Shown piece by piece: positions 6,375-9,203 of a stretch of DNA of 9,203 nt; the stretch's first letter is position 1, and every line of letters begins with the position of its first letter. The translations under genes and the position numbers were made by a program. The notes beneath the pieces were generated by a model, which was not told the DNA's origin, ran no database searches, and saw only the letters and a list, made by a program, of their open reading frames with translations. The DNA is from Pseudomonadota bacterium. Lineage in GTDB: Bacteria; Pseudomonadota; Gammaproteobacteria; Xanthomonadales; Xanthomonadaceae. The stretch lies in assembly GCA_019348095.1 (NCBI GenBank), contig JAHWKC010000075.1, positions 1 through 9,203 on the forward strand, in the 5' to 3' direction.

Positions 6375-7615
6375 CGGTAGCCCCTGTCCGGACTGATCCA
6401 CACCGCGAGCTGTCCGCGGCGCCTGAGGAAGGTTTTGGGGATGGCGGCCAGCGTGGTGGTCAGGCTGAGCAGCCAGTAGACCGCCGGATACCAGATCATC
6501 CAGTAGTAGGTGCGGCCGGTGGTCGGCTCGTAGCGGCGGTCGATCCAGAGGCTGATCGCAAACTGCAGCAGGCAGACCATCGCCAGCACGACGCCATGCC
6601 AGCGCGGCACCAGCCCGCCGACATGCAGCTCGGCCGGCAGCGGCAGGAACTGGTTCAGAACCCACAGCACGATCAGCGAGAGCATGGCAATGCCCCAGCC
6701 GACGCTGAGCAGGTATTCGGCGACCACGATCCACATGCGACGGCGGCGCCATTCAAACAGCCGCGAACCATGCCGCAGCAGGACTTCCAGGCCGCCCTGG
6801 GCCCAGCGCAGCCGTTGCCGCCACAAGCCGCGCAGGGTCTCGGGCATCAGGATGAAGCACAGCGCATTGGGTTCGTAGCGGATGTCCCAGTGGTCTATCT
6901 GCAACCGCCAGCTGATGTCGATGTCCTCGGTGACGATGTCGTTGGACCAGTAGCCGACCTGGTGCAGGGCGGTTTTGCGGAACGCGGAGATCACCCCCGA
7001 TACGGTGAACAGGCGCCCATACACACGTTGTGCGCGCTTGATCATCCCGATGATCGAGGAGAACTCACCGACCTGCAGCTTGCCCAGGAGGGTCGATCGG
7101 TTGCGGATCCGCGGGTTGCCGGTGACCGCACCCACGCGCGGACCGCTGCACAGGTGCCACACCATCCAGTGGGTGGCGTACTCATCGAGCAGCGCGTCGC
7201 CGTCGATGCATACCAGGTATTCCGAACGCGCCGCCAGCGCGCCCATGCGCATCGCGTTGGCCTTGCCGACGTTGCGGTCGAGGTGGACCACCCGCAGCCG
7301 CTCATGCACGGCTGCCAGCGCGTCCAGGCGAGCGCCGGTCGCATCGGAGCTGCCGTCGTTGATTGCAATGATTTCGAAGTCGGGGTAGCGCTGTTGCAGC
7401 AGCGCCTCGATCGTTTCGTCGACGTTGTCGGACTCGTTGTGGCAGGGCACCAGTATCGATGCGAATGGATAGCTGTCCATTGGCGGCGGCTGATGGCGCG
7501 GTGGCGCGCGGCGCTCGCGGCGAATGTAGTAGTAGACGCCGCCGGTCATCCAGAAGAACGACATCACCACCGGGTAGTAGAAGGCGAAGGCGAGCAGTAC
7601 TTCGGTGGGAGTCAC
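6371..7615 (-). CDS. pgaC: Poly-beta-1,6-N-acetylglucosamine synthase PgaC (GT2)
   Basis: This 414-residue membrane glycosyltransferase polymerises UDP-GlcNAc into biofilm poly-GlcNAc and couples synthesis to export across the inner membrane. An N-terminal helix (about 5-30) leads to the GT-A domain: S-I-L-V-P-C-H-N-E (53-61), I-N-D-G-S (85-89), D-G-D (138-140), the acceptor-site T-E-D (229-231) and Q-R-L-R-W (267-271), the processive GT2 signature. At least three more hydrophobic stretches follow (about 296-325, 336-353, 370-395). GTG 7615 overlaps the pgaB stop as GTGA (7615-7612), with GAGGG upstream on the minus strand, so translation is probably coupled to pgaB. Length matches E. coli PgaC (441) and Yersinia HmsR approximately. 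Cellulose or hyaluronan synthase is unlikely given pgaB and pgaD on either side. Confidence 0.92.
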   Translation of the reverse strand: MTPTEVLLAFAFYYPVVMSFFWMTGGVYYYIRRERRAPPRHQPPPMDSYPFASILVPCHNESDNVDETIEALLQQRYPDFEIIAINDGSSDATGARLDALAAVHERLRVVHLDRNVGKANAMRMGALAARSEYLVCIDGDALLDEYATHWMVWHLCSGPRVGAVTGNPRIRNRSTLLGKLQVGEFSSIIGMIKRAQRVYGRLFTVSGVISAFRKTALHQVGYWSNDIVTEDIDISWRLQIDHWDIRYEPNALCFILMPETLRGLWRQRLRWAQGGLEVLLRHGSRLFEWRRRRMWIVVAEYLLSVGWGIAMLSLIVLWVLNQFLPLPAELHVGGLVPRWHGVVLAMVCLLQFAISLWIDRRYEPTTGRTYYWMIWYPAVYWLLSLTTTLAAIPKTFLRRRGQLAVWISPDRGYR

Positions 7616-8952
7616 GGCTGGTCCCTCAGGTAGGGGAAGCTGCGCGCGGAGATCGCTTCGCGCGCGTTGTCCAGGGTGGGCCGGTCGCCGATGAAGTCAT
7701 CGGGGTAGTACGCCAGGTGGCGTACCCCCGCGGCCTGCAGCCGCCGGGTATCGGTGGGCAGCATCGCGCCCGGGGTGGGATCGTCGTCGCGCCAGTCGAT
7801 GGTCTGGAGCTGGAATGCGGTGCGCGCAAGCGCTCCCGGCTGTGCCGCGACCGCAGCGGCCAGCCGGTCGAGCCACGCCTGCGGGCTGTCGCTGCCCTCC
7901 ATGAAGGGCATGGCCATGATCACCGTATGGTCGTAGGCGGGCAGGAACGCCGGCAGGCTCTGGGCGAACCAGGCCTCGCTGGCGGGCTCCAGCACTGGCC
8001 TTGCGAACAGGTTGCGCGAGGTCCTGAGCTTGGGCCGCCACTGTTCGGCGGCACGGCGCAGTTCGTCGGTGAAGGCGATCAGGTACTGGGTGCGGGCCAC
8101 CGGGTCGCCAGCGGCGAGCTCCGGCAATTCGGTCTCGCGCAGCAATGCGTCGTCATGGAAATGCAGCCCTGCGATCGGGCTGGCGATTGCGAGGTCCTCG
8201 TAGATCTCCCCGATCAGACGGCGCGCACGCGGGTCGGTCGGATCGAGCCTGAACACCTCACCGGGCTCGGCGCCAGGCAGTGCCAGCGACGAGCGCAACG
8301 TGGCGTCCGCCGGCTTGTACGCGAGCACCGGCAACCATGCATACACCTTGACCTCCGCACGGGTGCGCAACTGCCACGCAACCCGCGCGAACAGGTCGGC
8401 GCGCATCGGCAGGTGCCGGTTGGGGAAGTACAGCGCGTCGGCGGCGCCATCGCCGTCAGGGTCGGCGAATGCCTGCAGGAATACGTGGCTGGGCTGTATC
8501 CGGCTGATCCGCTCGATCAACACGTCGAGGTTGCGCTCGACCTGGCTGGGATCCGGATCGTAGACGTAGTCGAGATCGACCTGGACTGCGCGCAGCCGCT
8601 CCTCGGCGTCGTTCGGTTCACGGAGTTCGCGGACCAGCTCCTCCACGGTCGGATTGTCGAACACCAGCAGCCGGGAGAGCCCGTGGAGACCTGCATCGCG
8701 CCCGGCGGAAATCGATTGCTCCACGCCCTCGAGATCGAACGAGATCTCCATGCCGAGATCGTCGGCGATGTCGTTGGTGCGGGAACTGTAGGCGGCATAT
8801 GGCCACACCACCGAGCGTGGACGCTCGCCGATGCCGCGCTCGATCTCCTGCGCGCTGGTCGCCAGGTCGGCCCGGATGCGGGCGAGGTACTGCTCCTCCG
8901 GCTCGGCGGCGAGCTGCTGCGCCACGGCGGGATCGTCGATGGGGTCGGTCGA
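7612..8952 (-). CDS. pgaB: PgaB, partial deacetylase/glycoside hydrolase, 5' end missing at a junction
   Basis: About 446 C-terminal residues of the two-domain outer-membrane/periplasmic PgaB/HmsF, which partly deacetylates and cleaves poly-GlcNAc for export. The end of the polysaccharide deacetylase domain is present (Y-L-A-R-I-R-A-D-L; V-V-W-P-Y near 8797-8811), followed by the whole GH153-type domain: V-D-L-D-Y-V-Y-D, F-L-Q-A-F-A-D-P-D-G-D-G, P-N-R-H-L-P-M, F-H-D-D-A-L-L (8140-8160), E-A-W-F-A-Q and A-Y-Y-P-D-D-F. These match E. coli PgaB (672 residues) along their length. The signal peptide, lipobox and metal-binding Asp/His motifs of the deacetylase are absent. The frame stays open to an ATG at 9162, but those extra 70 residues are G/A/R-rich and antisense to an NlpC/P60 domain, so that start is false. 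The first true residue is near S/D at 8952-8944. Confidence 0.9.
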   Translation of the reverse strand, partial: STDPIDDPAVAQQLAAEPEEQYLARIRADLATSAQEIERGIGERPRSVVWPYAAYSSRTNDIADDLGMEISFDLEGVEQSISAGRDAGLHGLSRLLVFDNPTVEELVRELREPNDAEERLRAVQVDLDYVYDPDPSQVERNLDVLIERISRIQPSHVFLQAFADPDGDGAADALYFPNRHLPMRADLFARVAWQLRTRAEVKVYAWLPVLAYKPADATLRSSLALPGAEPGEVFRLDPTDPRARRLIGEIYEDLAIASPIAGLHFHDDALLRETELPELAAGDPVARTQYLIAFTDELRRAAEQWRPKLRTSRNLFARPVLEPASEAWFAQSLPAFLPAYDHTVIMAMPFMEGSDSPQAWLDRLAAAVAAQPGALARTAFQLQTIDWRDDDPTPGAMLPTDTRRLQAAGVRHLAYYPDDFIGDRPTLDNAREAISARSFPYLRDQP

Positions 8953-8960
8953 GCCCGCCG
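8940..8960. other. Right lineage junction (gammaproteobacterial pgaB to actinobacterial NlpC/P60)
   Basis: On the minus strand the PgaB-like protein is convincing up to D-P-I-D-D-P (about 8944-8927). Beyond that the minus-strand reading turns into low-complexity G/A/R, while the plus strand becomes a good NlpC/P60 domain. No transposon end, direct repeat or att-like sequence is visible. Confidence 0.65.
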
Positions 8961-9203
8961 CACCGCCCGCGGAGGCCGCCGCGCCCCCGCCGCCGCCCCG
9001 GCGCAGGACGGTCCGGCGAGCGGCCGCGCCGCCATCGCGGTGCGGGAGGCCCACGCCCGGCTCGGCACGCCCTACCAGTGGGCCGCGTCCGGGCCGGACC
9101 GCTTCGACTGCTCCGGACTCACGTCGTGGGTGTGGCGCAAGGCGGGCGTCTCGCTGCCGCACAGCAGCCGCGCGCAGTACGCCGGGGGGCGCAAGGTCTC
9201 GCG
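8953..9203 (+). CDS. NlpC/P60 peptidase domain (actinobacterial), partial at both ends
   Basis: Reading the frame of 9061, an alanine/proline linker leads into R-E-A-H-A-R-L-G-T-P-Y-Q-W-A, then F-D-C-S-G-L-T (catalytic Cys codon 9109-9111) and L-P-H-S-S-R-A-Q-Y. This is the start of an NlpC/P60 cysteine peptidase, which cuts peptidoglycan stem peptides. The family's catalytic His would lie beyond the right edge. The alanine/proline-rich approach to a C-terminal NlpC/P60 domain is typical of secreted actinobacterial enzymes such as RipA-like proteins. The upstream part is cut off near 8950, where pgaB sequence begins on the opposite strand. The start given is the approximate junction, not a start codon. 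Confidence 0.8.

Noticed and set aside
6375..6752. Upstream extension of the pgaD frame (126 residues)
   Set aside because: It is antisense-free but out of frame inside pgaC, is R/P/A-rich without motifs, and a well-placed start with ATGA overlap exists at 6374.
6596..7633. Long plus-strand frame opposite pgaC (345 residues)
   Set aside because: It is a shadow frame of high-GC coding DNA: H/Q/R/D-rich, without motifs, and fully antisense to a well-identified gene.
7612..8952. A naturally deacetylase-less PgaB hydrolase
   Set aside because: The cut falls inside the deacetylase domain rather than at a domain boundary, and coincides with a change of lineage, so truncation by mis-joining is simpler.
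8953..9162. N-terminal 70 residues of the long minus-strand pgaB frame starting at ATG 9162
   Set aside because: They are low-complexity G/A/R, show no signal peptide or deacetylase motifs, and lie antisense to a clear NlpC/P60 domain.

Overview
The window is a GC-rich composite of two unrelated bacterial lineages. About 8.3 kb in the middle (roughly 651-8950) reads as one continuous piece of a Xanthomonadaceae-type gammaproteobacterium (Xanthomonas/Stenotrophomonas/Lysobacter/Luteimonas relatives). The evidence is the argE'-argB/A-argC-argH gene set with an N-acetylcitrulline-type deacetylase and a fused N-acetylglutamate kinase/synthase, plus GTAG-headed REP palindromes between the genes. 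Both ends (about 1-650 and about 8950-9203) read as actinobacterial.

Layout. 2-79: last codons of a membrane protein. 123-140: a palindrome matching the KstR operator consensus. 153-650: 5' part of a FadE26/ChsE4-like acyl-CoA dehydrogenase of steroid side-chain degradation. About 651-728: probable 3' end of argG, fused in frame to the dehydrogenase. 881-5818 (+): argE', argB/A, argC and argH, with REP clusters at three of the four gene boundaries and a 4-bp overlap at argB-argC. 5850-8952 (-): pgaD, pgaC and a 5'-truncated pgaB, convergent with argH. About 8953-9203 (+): fragment of an NlpC/P60 cell-wall peptidase.

How the genes work together. The arg genes cover N-acetylglutamate synthesis and phosphorylation (bifunctional ArgB/A), reduction (ArgC), deacetylation of acetylcitrulline (ArgE'), and the last two steps to arginine (ArgG, only a tail here, and ArgH). 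The acetylornithine aminotransferase and the acetylornithine transcarbamylase are not in the window. The pga genes make (PgaC with PgaD) and process (PgaB) poly-beta-1,6-N-acetylglucosamine, a biofilm matrix polysaccharide. The outer-membrane porin PgaA is not seen.

The most important point for a reader is that both lineage junctions cut through genes (argG and fadE26 on the left, pgaB and the peptidase gene on the right) and leave deceptively intact chimeric reading frames. The simplest explanation is a chimeric assembly or library molecule, not biology. I see no convincing new biological system. The most interesting real signals are the REP elements whose GTAG head supplies the stop codons of argE' and argC, and the KstR-like operator upstream of the dehydrogenase.
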